The notes under the pieces are model-generated. The model made no database searches and was not told the origin of the DNA. It was given only the letters and a program-made list of their open reading frames with translations. Source: JANWXD01 sp035575135 (lineage in GTDB: Bacteria > Acidobacteriota > Terriglobia > Bryobacterales > Bryobacteraceae). From it: 64,000 nt of DNA. The position numbers were made by a program, and so were the translations under genes. This document shows, piece after piece, positions 7,860 through 16,956 of the stretch; positions within the stretch are counted from its first letter, which is position 1; each line of letters opens with the position of its first letter. The DNA lies in assembly GCA_035575135.1 (NCBI GenBank), contig DATLYE010000038.1, forward strand, positions 26,331 through 90,330, in the 5' to 3' direction.

Positions 7860-10759
7860 GACTCGATCCGGCGCGCTTCGACACTTGGTTTCGGGCACTT
7901 AACGGGCAGGAGCCGTTTCCCTGGCAGCGAAGACTGTTCCGCAAGTGGGTCTGTCCGGACCGCCCGGATCAGGCGCGCTGGCCGCGCTGGCTCGAGCTGC
8001 CCACGGCGAGCGGCAAGACGGCCCTCATCGACCTTGCGGTGCTCGCGCTGGCCGCTGGTTCGCCGAGCGCCCGCCGGCGGATCGCTTTTGTGGTCGACCG
8101 TCGCGTCGTCGTTGATGAAGCGGCCCGGAGGGCGGCAGCCCTGGCCGACTCGTTGAAGAGCGCGGCGGCCGACCCTGAGAGTCCGCTTTACGAAGTTGCG
8201 CAGGCGCTCGCCGCCCTCGGCGGTGGCGAACCGTTGCTGGTGGCGACGCTGCGCGGCGGCATCCCGTCGGATGATCGCTGGGCGCGCTCCCCCGAACAGC
8301 CCGCCGTGCTTCTGTCGACCGTGGACCAGGCCGGCTCGCGCCTGTTGTTTCGCGCCTATGGGGATGCCGGGCCCCGGGCGTGGCCCATTCACGCCGGCCT
8401 GCTCGGCCGGGATAGCCTCATCTTCGTCGACGAGGCCCACTGCGCCCGCCCGTTCTGCCAGACTTTGACCTGGATCGCCGACCAATGGCAACACTTCGCG
8501 GAACACCAGATTGGCAAACCCATCGGCGTCGTACTGCTCTCGGCGACCCTGGGCGAGAAGGCGGATTTCGGCCTGGAAGAGGAGGACCGCCGCCACCCCG
8601 TGCTCGGCCGCCGGCTCGGCGCCTCCAAGCCGGTCGAGCTTGTGTTGGTCGACAGCCGGCGCAAGCCCGGCCGCGAGGCGCTGGTCGAGGCGATCGTAGA
8701 ACGGGCCGGAGAGACGCTCCGCCGCATGCGCGCCGGCGTGCTCGGGATTGTCGTGAACCGCGTCCGCGATGCGAGGGCGATCTATGATGCCTTGCCGGTG
8801 GAAGAATCGCGCAAGCTGCTGTTGACGGGGAAGGTCCGGCCGTGGGAACGCGACCGGCTGATCGAGAGCTGGCTGACCTGGATCCGGGCGGGCCGCTCCG
8901 AGGCGCCTGCCGGTCCTGTGGCCGTCGTCGCCACACAGTGCATCGAAGTCGGCGCCAACTTCGACTTCGACTTCCTGATCAGCGAGATCGCGCCGCTCGA
9001 TGCGCTGCGCCAGCGCTTCGGCCGCCTGGATCGCCTGGGAGACAGAGCCGTGCGTATTGAGGCGATCGGCGCGGGCGAGCTTTCGCCCGGGGCTGTCGTG
9101 GCCCTGTCGAGCGAGGTCGATCTGGATCGGCTCGAGAGATTCGCCGATCCAGTTTACGGCGCGGCGCTCGGTCACACCTGGCGTTGGCTGGACCAGGAGG
9201 CTGCCGGTTCACCCCCTGTGGTCGATTTCGGCATCGAGCAACTTCAGGCGCGGCTGCCGCGAGGCGACGAACTGGCGCGGCTCTGCCAGCCCGCGCGGAC
9301 AGCCTACCGGCTGTTGCCCGCACATCTGGACCTGCTGGTTCAGACCAGCCCGCCGCCGGAGCCGGACCCTGAGATTGGCGCCTTTCTTCACGGCGTCACC
9401 CAGGCCGGTCCGGACGTGACCATCGTTTGGCGCGCGGATCTACCCGAGAACAACCGGGAGGTCTGGATCGACCGGGTGGCTGTGCAACCGCCCGCGCCGG
9501 GCGAGGGCTGCACGGTCCCGATTTGGGAGTGCCGCAAATGGCTGAGCGCCGCGGAGCCGGAGGAGAACGACGGGGGAGACCTCGAGGCCGCCGTCTTGGA
9601 CCGCAAGGCGAACGGCGCCCCCAGATGGGTGCTTCGCTGGCGAGGGCCGAGCGAGTCCGAGACCGTACCGGCCGACGGCATCCGTCCGGGGGACGTGGTC
9701 GTCGTTCCGGCCGGCTACGGCGGCTGTGATGGGATGGGCTGGAATCCGGCCAGCGCGGAACCGGTAATAGACATCGGCGACACCGTCGCCTTCACTGCGG
9801 GGCGTAGGCCCGTGTTGCGTCTCGACGCCGCCGCCGGCCACTTCGACGGATTGGAAGGGGTCGAGGAGGCCCGCCGGGCGCTCGACGAACTCCGGCGCTG
9901 GGCCGCCGGCGAGCCGGATGCGGAGGAGCCGGCTGTCAGTCTTCGCCGGATCGCCGCAACCGGATCTCTTCCGAAGTGGCTGCGCCGGCTGGCCGACCGG
10001 TTGGCGGCCGAGCCGCGCCTGCGCGCTGTGGAGGTTGACCGCAGCTTCGCCGTCGTCGGCCGGAAGGGCCGGGGCGAGGACTGGAACACCGCCGCCGAGT
10101 CCTCGCTCGCGGCCTCTGCCGTAACCCTGGCCGAGCACAGCCGGGGCGTCGAGGAGTGGGTGCGCCGGTTCGCCGAGAGACTCGACCTTCCTGGGGAGCT
10201 TCGTGACGACCTGTCGCTGGCGGCCTGGCTGCATGACGTCGGCAAGGCCGATCCCCGTTTCCAAGTCTGGCTGCACGGCGGCGACGAGATCGCAGCGAGT
10301 CTGGCTGAGCAGCCGCTCGCCAAGTCCGGGCTCAGCGCGCGTGACCGGCGCAGTTTGCGGCGCGCGCGGCAGATGGCGCGCTACCGGGACGGGGCCCGGC
10401 ATGAGCTGGCCTCGGTGGCGCTGGTTTCATCCTGCCGGCCGCTGATCGAGCAAGCGCACGACTGGGACCTGGTGCTGCATCTGATCGCCGCCCATCACGG
10501 CTTCGCCCGCCCTTTCGCGCCCGCCTCTGCTGACCCGGACCCGGTCCGCTTCGAGTTGCAGCACGACGGCCTGCGGCTGGAAGGCCGTAGCGACCACGGG
10601 CTCGAGCGCCTGGACCGCGGAATCGCCGAGCGGTTCTGGACGCTGGTCCGTCGGTATGGATGGTGGGGCCTGGCGTACCTGGAGGCGATCTTTCGACTCG
10701 CTGATCATCGCCGCTCGGAAGAGGAAGAGTCGCTGGAGGTGAGCCGTGATCGAGTTTGA
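7856..10759 (+). CDS. cas3: Type I-G Cas3 helicase-nuclease (helicase N-terminal, HD C-terminal)
   Basis: This 967-residue Cas3 would unwind and degrade target DNA after Cascade binding. The SF2 helicase has Walker A 'TASGKT' near residue 50, DEAH box 'FVDEAHCARPF' near 190, motif III 'LLSATLG', and motif VI 'EIAPLDALRQRFGRLDR'. The HD nuclease is at the C-terminus: 'WLHDVGKADPRF' near 790, then 'AHHGFARPF'. That helicase-then-HD order is the type I-G layout and the reverse of most Cas3 proteins. ATG 7856 is chosen because it overlaps the csb2 stop and precedes the first conserved block. The 3' end overlaps the next gene by 14 nt. All key motifs look intact. Confidence 0.93.
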   Translation: MRLDPARFDTWFRALNGQEPFPWQRRLFRKWVCPDRPDQARWPRWLELPTASGKTALIDLAVLALAAGSPSARRRIAFVVDRRVVVDEAARRAAALADSLKSAAADPESPLYEVAQALAALGGGEPLLVATLRGGIPSDDRWARSPEQPAVLLSTVDQAGSRLLFRAYGDAGPRAWPIHAGLLGRDSLIFVDEAHCARPFCQTLTWIADQWQHFAEHQIGKPIGVVLLSATLGEKADFGLEEEDRRHPVLGRRLGASKPVELVLVDSRRKPGREALVEAIVERAGETLRRMRAGVLGIVVNRVRDARAIYDALPVEESRKLLLTGKVRPWERDRLIESWLTWIRAGRSEAPAGPVAVVATQCIEVGANFDFDFLISEIAPLDALRQRFGRLDRLGDRAVRIEAIGAGELSPGAVVALSSEVDLDRLERFADPVYGAALGHTWRWLDQEAAGSPPVVDFGIEQLQARLPRGDELARLCQPARTAYRLLPAHLDLLVQTSPPPEPDPEIGAFLHGVTQAGPDVTIVWRADLPENNREVWIDRVAVQPPAPGEGCTVPIWECRKWLSAAEPEENDGGDLEAAVLDRKANGAPRWVLRWRGPSESETVPADGIRPGDVVVVPAGYGGCDGMGWNPASAEPVIDIGDTVAFTAGRRPVLRLDAAAGHFDGLEGVEEARRALDELRRWAAGEPDAEEPAVSLRRIAATGSLPKWLRRLADRLAAEPRLRAVEVDRSFAVVGRKGRGEDWNTAAESSLAASAVTLAEHSRGVEEWVRRFAERLDLPGELRDDLSLAAWLHDVGKADPRFQVWLHGGDEIAASLAEQPLAKSGLSARDRRSLRRARQMARYRDGARHELASVALVSSCRPLIEQAHDWDLVLHLIAAHHGFARPFAPASADPDPVRFELQHDGLRLEGRSDHGLERLDRGIAERFWTLVRRYGWWGLAYLEAIFRLADHRRSEEEESLEVSRDRV

Positions 10760-11717
10760 GCTTACCGGCCCGCGCGGAGACAATCCGCTCGGGTTTCTGG
10801 CGGCGCTGGGCGCGGTGGTTGCGCTGGAGGATGCGGGCTGGCGCGCGCGGCTGGCTTGGAGCGGATCGAGGCCGCGGCTTCTCGTCGATGGAGAGCCGGC
10901 GGGTGCACTGGAAGGCCTGAGCGAAGCGGAGCGGCGGGAGCGCCTGCTCGAGCTGCTCGTCTCGCAGCTTTCGCGGCCGTCAGCAGGCGGCCGCCCGGCC
11001 GATCCGAGCGTGGAACTGGGCGAGGATCTGAACAAGCCGAATGCCGAGTTTCTCGCACACATCGACAGGGCGGCGCACCAGGCGAGCGCCCGCGACCGCC
11101 GCTGGGCGGACCTGGTGGCGGCCTATGGCGTGGCCGATGCGGCTGAACCGGAGGAGCGGATGAGCGCGACTCCATGGGCGCTGGTGAGCGGCTCCGGGCA
11201 TCAACACTTTCTCGGTAGTGTGGCGCAACTGATGACTCGTTGCGGCGCGCACCACTTCGAAAGAGCGTTGTTCGGACCATGGCTCGCCGAGGACAAAAAG
11301 TTTTCGTTACGCCTCGATCTGGCGGAGGACCGCCGCTACGCGCTGATGGATCGAGACCCGAGCGCCGACACTCCCCTAACGATCTGGGGGGCCAACCGTT
11401 TGGCCTTCGAAGCCCTGCGCCTGTTTCCGGCCATGCCCGTTCGGGGCGGCATCGCGGTACGCGCCTGGCGCGGCGGAGAAAGCTCGCGCGGAGAGAACTG
11501 GAGGGTGCGCTGGCCGCTGTGGACGCCGCCGGCCGGTGCGCCCGTCATTGGTTCGCTGCTGAGCCTGCCCGAGCTCTGGCGGGACGAGCCGGAGTCGCGG
11601 AGCCGCCTGCGGACGCTCGGGGTTCACGTGGTGTACGAGTCGCGCCGGATCAAAGTCGGCGAAGGGAGCAACGTCAAGTACAACCTGACGCCGCCGCTGG
11701 CCGTCTGGCGCTCCTGA
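10746..11717 (+). CDS. Putative type I-G large subunit / 'Cas3-extension' family protein
   Basis: This 323-residue protein begins 'IEFELTGPRGDNPLGFLAAL', which resembles the N-terminus of Cas8-like proteins associated with type I-G systems (the family sometimes called Cas3-extension). The mid-region 'SGSGHQHFLGSVAQLM' and 'TPLTIWGANRLAFEALRLF' also look like that group. It overlaps cas3 by 14 nt, so it is co-translated with the cassette. By position and size it is the best candidate for the PAM-recognising subunit. It lacks the longer length of Csx17 and the Csb3-type N-terminus, so the exact subfamily is uncertain. Confidence 0.65.
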   Translation: MIEFELTGPRGDNPLGFLAALGAVVALEDAGWRARLAWSGSRPRLLVDGEPAGALEGLSEAERRERLLELLVSQLSRPSAGGRPADPSVELGEDLNKPNAEFLAHIDRAAHQASARDRRWADLVAAYGVADAAEPEERMSATPWALVSGSGHQHFLGSVAQLMTRCGAHHFERALFGPWLAEDKKFSLRLDLAEDRRYALMDRDPSADTPLTIWGANRLAFEALRLFPAMPVRGGIAVRAWRGGESSRGENWRVRWPLWTPPAGAPVIGSLLSLPELWRDEPESRSRLRTLGVHVVYESRRIKVGEGSNVKYNLTPPLAVWRS

Positions 11718-11813
11718 GGCTGGGATGCGGCAATCCTACCTGATCTGCTATTTGGGCCGCAAGACGTTTATGACCAAGTAGCAGCAGCTGACCGAGCGGT
11801 GCCCCACCGTAGC

Positions 11814-13922
11814 TCACTCTGCCAGTGCCTTAAAGCCGGCTTGGCTGGGCTCGCTGTAAAACTCAATGCGGAGCTTGTCCAGGATCTCGGCGGGAAGTGT
11901 GGCAAAGTCCCGGCTGTTTTCGGTGGGGATGAGCACGCGCCGGGCGCCGGCATCCATCGCCACGCGCAGTTTGTCTCCGAGGCTGTCAACGCGGCTTAGG
12001 ACGCCATGCAGGCTCATCTGGCCCAGAACGACCAGTTGCGCCCCGATCGGCCGGCCGAGGGTGGCCGACAGCAGCGCAATGTAGAACGCCATCCCGATGT
12101 CCGTGGCATCCTTCCCCGGCGTCAAGCTCATGACCTGGATGCTTACGTCGTACTCACTGAGGTCGCGATCGATCCCAATCTTCTTCCCTGAGCTCCGCAG
12201 GTAGTCGTAAGCCATCCGAGCCGACTCCCGGATGCCTTTAGACGTCACCCCTACGACCGAAAATCGCCCCCCACCCGGCGCCACCGAGCACTGTATGCGG
12301 AACAGCGCGAGCCGGCGCTCATCGGCGTCGTACCCAACCGTGAACACGTCGCCGGGCGGCAGAGGTTCAGCCGGTATCAGCTCGGTAGCGCCCAATTCTT
12401 TGCAGCTCACGAAAAACTCCTGCCGCGTTTCCCGATCGATGTAGGAGAGGTTCACCCGCGCATACTCGACGCCCCCCATCCGCCGGAGCTGCTCCTTAAC
12501 GCGACGGCGCAGCTCGATGGCAAAGCGCAGGTATTCTTCGACCTCCACTTTGGAACACACACCGTCGGGGTGGATGAGCTTGATCAAGCCCGATGTGGTC
12601 TTGGCAATGGCCTTCCGATCCCGTTCTTCCACGTGGCTGCCAAGCTGAAAGTAGCGGTCGTAGACGTCCGCAAATGTTCTTGGCCGCAGCGAGTGGTGAA
12701 AGATCTCGGCGATATAGTCGGCCACAAAACCCAGGTGGGCGGTGAAGTAACTCGGCTGCATCTTGGGCAACTCCCAACCCGGAAGGTAGGCGTGCCACCG
12801 GTCGTGAAACGCCATGTCGTTGCGAACCGTGTCCGGGAAAGGCAGAAACAGATGAAAGGTCCGGGCGATGGTCTCCACGTCCCCGTCCAGGTTCCCGTTG
12901 AAGACAAAACCGGCTTCTCCCTGGATGGTCCCCTTAGCGCTACCGCGTGAGAAGGAGCCCAGCTCCATGTAGTCCTTGTACAACTGCTTGTCTTCGGGCT
13001 TCTTGAAGTGCGACCCCGCCACCTCATCAAAGGCCACCAAGTCCCAACGCGTGACCAGCCCCGGCTCGTAAGGTGGAGCGTTGGAGGCAAACAGCTTCGG
13101 AATCGTTACCTGCCCCCCAGAAAGGAGAATGGAATAGGGAGAGAGCTCGCGGAACACGTAGGACTTGCCAGTGCCTCGCGGGCCCAGCTCGACGAGGTTG
13201 TAATTCTTTTCCACCAACGGGATCAGCCGCACCAGATACAGCCACTTGCGCCGCGGCGTGAAGTCTGGGTGGGTGGGCTCGTAGCCCATGGTGCGCAACA
13301 GAACGTTGATCCATTCATCCCGCGTGAACCGGCGGCGCCCCTCCACAAACTCGTCATACCGGGCGCTGGCAATTTGGATCGGCGCAAGCCGCTGGAGAAC
13401 GAAGGGGCGCGTAACCCCGCGATGCACGATCGTCTCGTCGTACACCAGCTCGATGTTGGCCCAGATCCCGCCAGTGAAAAGCCGCTCGTGGCGGTGCACC
13501 AATTCCGGGTCGATGTGCACGTATTCGAGGCCACTGGTGGCCAGCCGCGCCCAGTATTTCCCCCCTTGGTCTTTCTCGTCGAACGTCACCGTGCAGAGGT
13601 CAATGAGCTTCATGGAACCATGCTTCTGGAGGCGCGCCTTGATCAGTTCGCCCTGATCAGCTCGGACAATGCGTTCCGTGATGATCTCCTTTACCTGCTC
13701 CAGGCCGGATTCAATCTCCGCACGATTCGTCGTCGAGCAGTACTTACCGAGCAAGTACTCCAACACGTAGACAGGCACGTTGAAGCCGACTTTGAGCTTC
13801 TTGACCAGATCCTTCCGAACCACTCGCCCGGCAAACGCTTCCAGGAGTTTCCGGTCCAAGTCGTCAACCGGGATCTCGTCAATAGACGGACTGAGGTCCC
13901 TCATTGCCTCGGCTTCCCCCAT
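11814..13922 (-). CDS. brxL: BREX Lon-like AAA+ protein BrxL
   Basis: This 702-residue protein is the last gene of the BREX operon. The AAA+ core has Walker A 'LGPRGTGKSYV' at ~247-254 and Walker B-like 'LVAFDEVAG' ~50 residues later. A C-terminal Lon-type domain follows, with 'LTPGKDATDIGMAFYIALL' near 600 and 'SLGDKLRVAMDAGARRVLIP' near 650. In Lon proteases the first segment is KDGPSAG with the catalytic Ser. Here that site reads KDATDIG, so the Ser is missing while the Lys position is kept. ATG 13922 is preferred over GTG 13934 because GAGGAG lies 11 nt upstream; the pglZ stop is 2 nt away. Its 3' end faces the CRISPR cassette across 96 bp. Confidence 0.93.
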   Translation of the reverse strand: MGEAEAMRDLSPSIDEIPVDDLDRKLLEAFAGRVVRKDLVKKLKVGFNVPVYVLEYLLGKYCSTTNRAEIESGLEQVKEIITERIVRADQGELIKARLQKHGSMKLIDLCTVTFDEKDQGGKYWARLATSGLEYVHIDPELVHRHERLFTGGIWANIELVYDETIVHRGVTRPFVLQRLAPIQIASARYDEFVEGRRRFTRDEWINVLLRTMGYEPTHPDFTPRRKWLYLVRLIPLVEKNYNLVELGPRGTGKSYVFRELSPYSILLSGGQVTIPKLFASNAPPYEPGLVTRWDLVAFDEVAGSHFKKPEDKQLYKDYMELGSFSRGSAKGTIQGEAGFVFNGNLDGDVETIARTFHLFLPFPDTVRNDMAFHDRWHAYLPGWELPKMQPSYFTAHLGFVADYIAEIFHHSLRPRTFADVYDRYFQLGSHVEERDRKAIAKTTSGLIKLIHPDGVCSKVEVEEYLRFAIELRRRVKEQLRRMGGVEYARVNLSYIDRETRQEFFVSCKELGATELIPAEPLPPGDVFTVGYDADERRLALFRIQCSVAPGGGRFSVVGVTSKGIRESARMAYDYLRSSGKKIGIDRDLSEYDVSIQVMSLTPGKDATDIGMAFYIALLSATLGRPIGAQLVVLGQMSLHGVLSRVDSLGDKLRVAMDAGARRVLIPTENSRDFATLPAEILDKLRIEFYSEPSQAGFKALAE

Positions 13923-13924
13923 AG

Positions 13925-16420
13925 TTAATCCCACTCCTCAAGATCAACTTTGAGTTCGACCTCGCAACGGTCGAGCAGCTCATCGTTGTCGGCATCGCGC
14001 AGTTCTAGCTGGAGCCGGCTACCCCGCGCACAGCTCTCACCTGCCTCACGCTCGAGAACCAATGAAATCGGCTCGCCGTCTGGCTCAATCCTCACGCTCG
14101 CAGCTGCTTTGAACAGACGGCGGCCAGTTGCCGGCTCCACAACCTTCACGGTCACCTCCCGCCCGGTCACGCCCACTTCGGCTCCGAATCCTGGCAGACG
14201 ACCGCTGCTGCCTGGCCGCACCTCGACCCGCGGCTTCAGCGAGGTTATCTCCGCTACAGGCGTCAGCACGGCCGCGACCTTCTCGGCCTTTCTCGGCCAA
14301 CGGAAGATGACCACCGGGATGACCAACTCCTGTAGCGTGGCGCCGCCATGGAAGTAGCCCAAGCGGCCGTAGGTACGAAAGGCGTTGACGCTGCGCGGCA
14401 CCCGGCACTCCAGATCACTGCCGGGCACTGCTGCTGCAATCGCCGTCGGATGCTTCAGTCCCCGGCCCACCACTGCGCGGCGCGACCGCCAAACGATCTC
14501 GCCACTCGGAGGTTCTTCCACCTCATCGGCGTCGGGTTCCCAGTGGAGAAACCCGTGGTCAGTTACGACCACCACGTTTGGATAGCCCGCCTCCCGCAGC
14601 CGCCGGATGGCTCTGACGTAGCGCTCGAGGTACTCCTCGGCGCCCGTGAACTGAAGCTCCCCTTCATGTCCCAGGACGTCGAATTCGTCTCCGAAGACGA
14701 ATAGCAACCGGCCGGCCTCTTTCGGGGCCGGCGGCGACTCGAGTACGCTTTTGACGTTCGTGATCGACTGAGCTTTGAGCTTGAATCTCCGCCGCAGCCA
14801 CTCCTTGCGCCCGTCCGCGGCCGCCAGGTCGTGCGCACCGTCCTGAGCCGTGACCCGCCACTGAGCCTGGGGACCTGCAGTGAGTTCCACCACCAAGCCA
14901 GAGGCCTCCTCCGCCAGCGCAAAGGGCATTCCTAGCGCGGTGATTGATGGCAAGGGCGCCCGCGCCGCCTCCACTCTTGCCCGGGGGACAGGCTCCCCTT
15001 TGTTCAGGGCCTCAGCCAGCCGTGCGCCCAAGTCGTAGCGGCACGCGTCGAGCACAAGCACTGCCAGGGGTTCCTTCGCCGGATGAAGGCCAGCAAGGAT
15101 TTCCCCGGCGAACGGTAGGCCGAGCGCATCGACACCCTCGTGGTGGAGAAGATCAGAGAAAGCGGCGTTGGACCGGTCCAGGTGACGCAGGTAGGCCCGC
15201 CGAAGCCTTACCCGAACACCATGCAAACCTCCAGGCAGTTTGGGATCATGGCGGAAGAGCGCTTCTCCGTGCCGGTCAACCTCCCAGCCGTTGGTCGTGA
15301 ACCAGCCTACCGCGTCACGCGGGTGCCTCCACTGTTTCTCGACGCCGAACTGTTGTCGTAGGAGAGCAGCAGCTCGCGCGAGTGTCACCAGGCTTTGCCA
15401 GGGCACCCGCGACTCGGCTCGGCTGCCCCAAAACCCGCGCGCGTGTGCGGCATAGAATGTTTCGCTCTCCTCGAGGCGTTTTGCGAGCTCCTCGAACTCC
15501 TCAAGCGATGCCAACTGGTCAACTTCTCTCTGGAAGAGCGCCTCTTCGGCGGCCCTCGAAGCCAGCGGCGGCGCGCTGTGCGCCAGGTTCCTCGCCCAGT
15601 AAGACAGAGTAGTCACCGCGTCGGCCTTGGGGATCTGAACCTCAAAGGACTCCATCAGATCGATATGCCTCTGCCATCGCTCCAGCAGCTTGAGCGCATT
15701 CTCGCGCGCAAGGCCTGGAGGGATCAGGCGGGCCGCCTCGCGAGGCGGGTCCGCCGGGACCTTGACTGTGGCCTCGGTCACGAGCAGCCGCGCCGTCGCC
15801 TCTATGCGCCAGTCGTCCTCGTTGCCGGCTACCGGCGCGGGCAGGCCAAAGTCGTCGGTTGCCCGGCGGACAAGAATGCTCAAACGCTCAGCACCCACTA
15901 CGCCGGCGAGCGGAACTCCCGTCCGCGCAAGGGCCGACAGGACCTGATCGTCGTCCACCAGGGTTGACTTCGCGGCGCCGGGCGTCAGTTCACGCCAGGC
16001 CGAGCGCGGGCGGTCGACCCATTCCACAGCGTGAGCCGGAAGTAAATCGCGCAGTTCCGCCTCTTGATCTCGGGGCAGCTCGACGCCGAAGCGAGCCAGC
16101 GCCGAAATGAGCGGCTCAGTCCACACCATTTCAGCCTGGAGTTCGAAGACTTTCAGAAAGGTGATCCCGTCCCTTGCCACAGGAAGCCAGACGACCCGCG
16201 GTGCGCTGGGCGCGGCCAGCAGCCGCTCCCGAAGCACAAGTTCATGGGCCTCGTCGCACCACAGTTCAAAGGCGCCTCCCTCCGCCGCAGCGCGCAGCAG
16301 TTCCCGCCAGGCCCGCTGCGGGTCGCACCAGATCACGAGGGGGGGCGGGGTAACCTTGCGGGACAACACACCGGCAATTTCCGAGCGAAGCCACGAGCGA
16401 AGCGTTACTTCCGAAGCCAC
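13925..16420 (-). CDS. pglZ: BREX phosphatase-fold protein PglZ
   Basis: This 831-residue PglZ is a core BREX protein with an alkaline-phosphatase-superfamily domain. Recognisable metal-site blocks are 'LAVLVLDACRYDLGARL' near 455, 'PLPSITALGMPFAL' near 490, and 'VVVVTDHGFLH' near 617. The C-terminal ~150 residues look like a beta-sandwich add-on. The start is GTG 16420, 15 nt after the DUF2283 stop, and brxL follows after 2 nt. In BREX, PglZ works with PglX and BrxC in self-DNA methylation and phage exclusion; the biochemical activity cannot be inferred from sequence. Confidence 0.92.
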   Translation of the reverse strand: MASEVTLRSWLRSEIAGVLSRKVTPPPLVIWCDPQRAWRELLRAAAEGGAFELWCDEAHELVLRERLLAAPSAPRVVWLPVARDGITFLKVFELQAEMVWTEPLISALARFGVELPRDQEAELRDLLPAHAVEWVDRPRSAWRELTPGAAKSTLVDDDQVLSALARTGVPLAGVVGAERLSILVRRATDDFGLPAPVAGNEDDWRIEATARLLVTEATVKVPADPPREAARLIPPGLARENALKLLERWQRHIDLMESFEVQIPKADAVTTLSYWARNLAHSAPPLASRAAEEALFQREVDQLASLEEFEELAKRLEESETFYAAHARGFWGSRAESRVPWQSLVTLARAAALLRQQFGVEKQWRHPRDAVGWFTTNGWEVDRHGEALFRHDPKLPGGLHGVRVRLRRAYLRHLDRSNAAFSDLLHHEGVDALGLPFAGEILAGLHPAKEPLAVLVLDACRYDLGARLAEALNKGEPVPRARVEAARAPLPSITALGMPFALAEEASGLVVELTAGPQAQWRVTAQDGAHDLAAADGRKEWLRRRFKLKAQSITNVKSVLESPPAPKEAGRLLFVFGDEFDVLGHEGELQFTGAEEYLERYVRAIRRLREAGYPNVVVVTDHGFLHWEPDADEVEEPPSGEIVWRSRRAVVGRGLKHPTAIAAAVPGSDLECRVPRSVNAFRTYGRLGYFHGGATLQELVIPVVIFRWPRKAEKVAAVLTPVAEITSLKPRVEVRPGSSGRLPGFGAEVGVTGREVTVKVVEPATGRRLFKAAASVRIEPDGEPISLVLEREAGESCARGSRLQLELRDADNDELLDRCEVELKVDLEEWD

Positions 16421-16435
16421 GAGACCCCCGGCAGT

Positions 16436-16654
16436 TCAGGCTTCTGAGCGGACCACAGTCTCAACCGCAAGGGTGGCTTCCGCGCCTTTGGGCCGGTAAT
16501 GCAAGAGCTCGAAACCGATCACCCGTCCGTCGCGGTCTTTCATGAGCACCACCTCTTCGGCTGTCTCTTCACAAACGTGTTCCAGCGAGGGATCGTCCAG
16601 CCACACGGTCAGCGTGTGCCCTGCTGCGTCGTGTATCACTCGGATCTTGTCCAT
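16436..16654 (-). CDS. DUF2283 family small protein (BREX operon accessory)
   Basis: This 72-residue protein from ATG 16654 (GGGGAG 4-9 nt upstream) has the DUF2283 pattern. Its beta-rich opening 'IRVIHDAAGHTLTVWL' is followed by 'EEVVLMKDRDGRVIGFELL'. DUF2283 proteins are often partnered with a small nuclease-like protein. Here the ATG lies inside the 3' end of the adjacent gene (16636-16956), which suggests a two-gene unit like a toxin-antitoxin pair with this one as candidate antitoxin. The pair is inserted between pglX and pglZ, with pglZ starting 15 nt later. Confidence 0.7.
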   Translation of the reverse strand: MDKIRVIHDAAGHTLTVWLDDPSLEHVCEETAEEVVLMKDRDGRVIGFELLHYRPKGAEATLAVETVVRSEA

Positions 16655-16956
16655 AAAATCTCCCCGGCCTTGATCGCCTCGGTCAGGTATGCGGTGATCA
16701 GAAACCCATATCCATTCTCCCGCCGCGCCACAGCACAAAGCCACCGCGGTTTGGCTCCGCGGTAGAACAGCAGCACCTCGGGATCTTTGCGGCTGCGCCG
16801 GACTTCGTCCGGGTCGGCCAGGACCAAGCGGATGTCTTCCTCATGGCCGGCCAAGGACGGATGCTTGTACCTGATAATGAAATCCCAATACTGGCGCGTA
16901 CACCGCACTGAGAAGCCGAGCGGCGTGCGGACTTCGAAAAGCAGTTCTCCGCTCAT
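16636..16956 (-). CDS. Small nuclease-like protein of unknown family (candidate toxin, BREX accessory)
   Basis: This 106-residue protein begins at ATG 16956, which overlaps the pglX stop (ATGA). The pattern 'YWDFIIRYKHPSLAGHEEDI', 'DPDEVRRSRKDPEVLLFYR' and a C-terminal 'GYGFLITAYLTEAIKAGE' resembles small BECR/RelE-like or DUF4258-like proteins, which often pair with DUF2283. An Arg/His-rich helix followed by strands fits an RNase-type toxin fold, but no catalytic residues can be assigned. Its 3' end overlaps the DUF2283 gene by 19 nt. Confidence 0.55.
   Translation of the reverse strand: MSGELLFEVRTPLGFSVRCTRQYWDFIIRYKHPSLAGHEEDIRLVLADPDEVRRSRKDPEVLLFYRGAKPRWLCAVARRENGYGFLITAYLTEAIKAGEILWTRSE

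Noticed and set aside
7820..9175. A 451-codon minus-strand frame inside cas3
   Set aside because: It has no recognisable domain; cas3 helicase motifs lie on the plus strand across the same bases.
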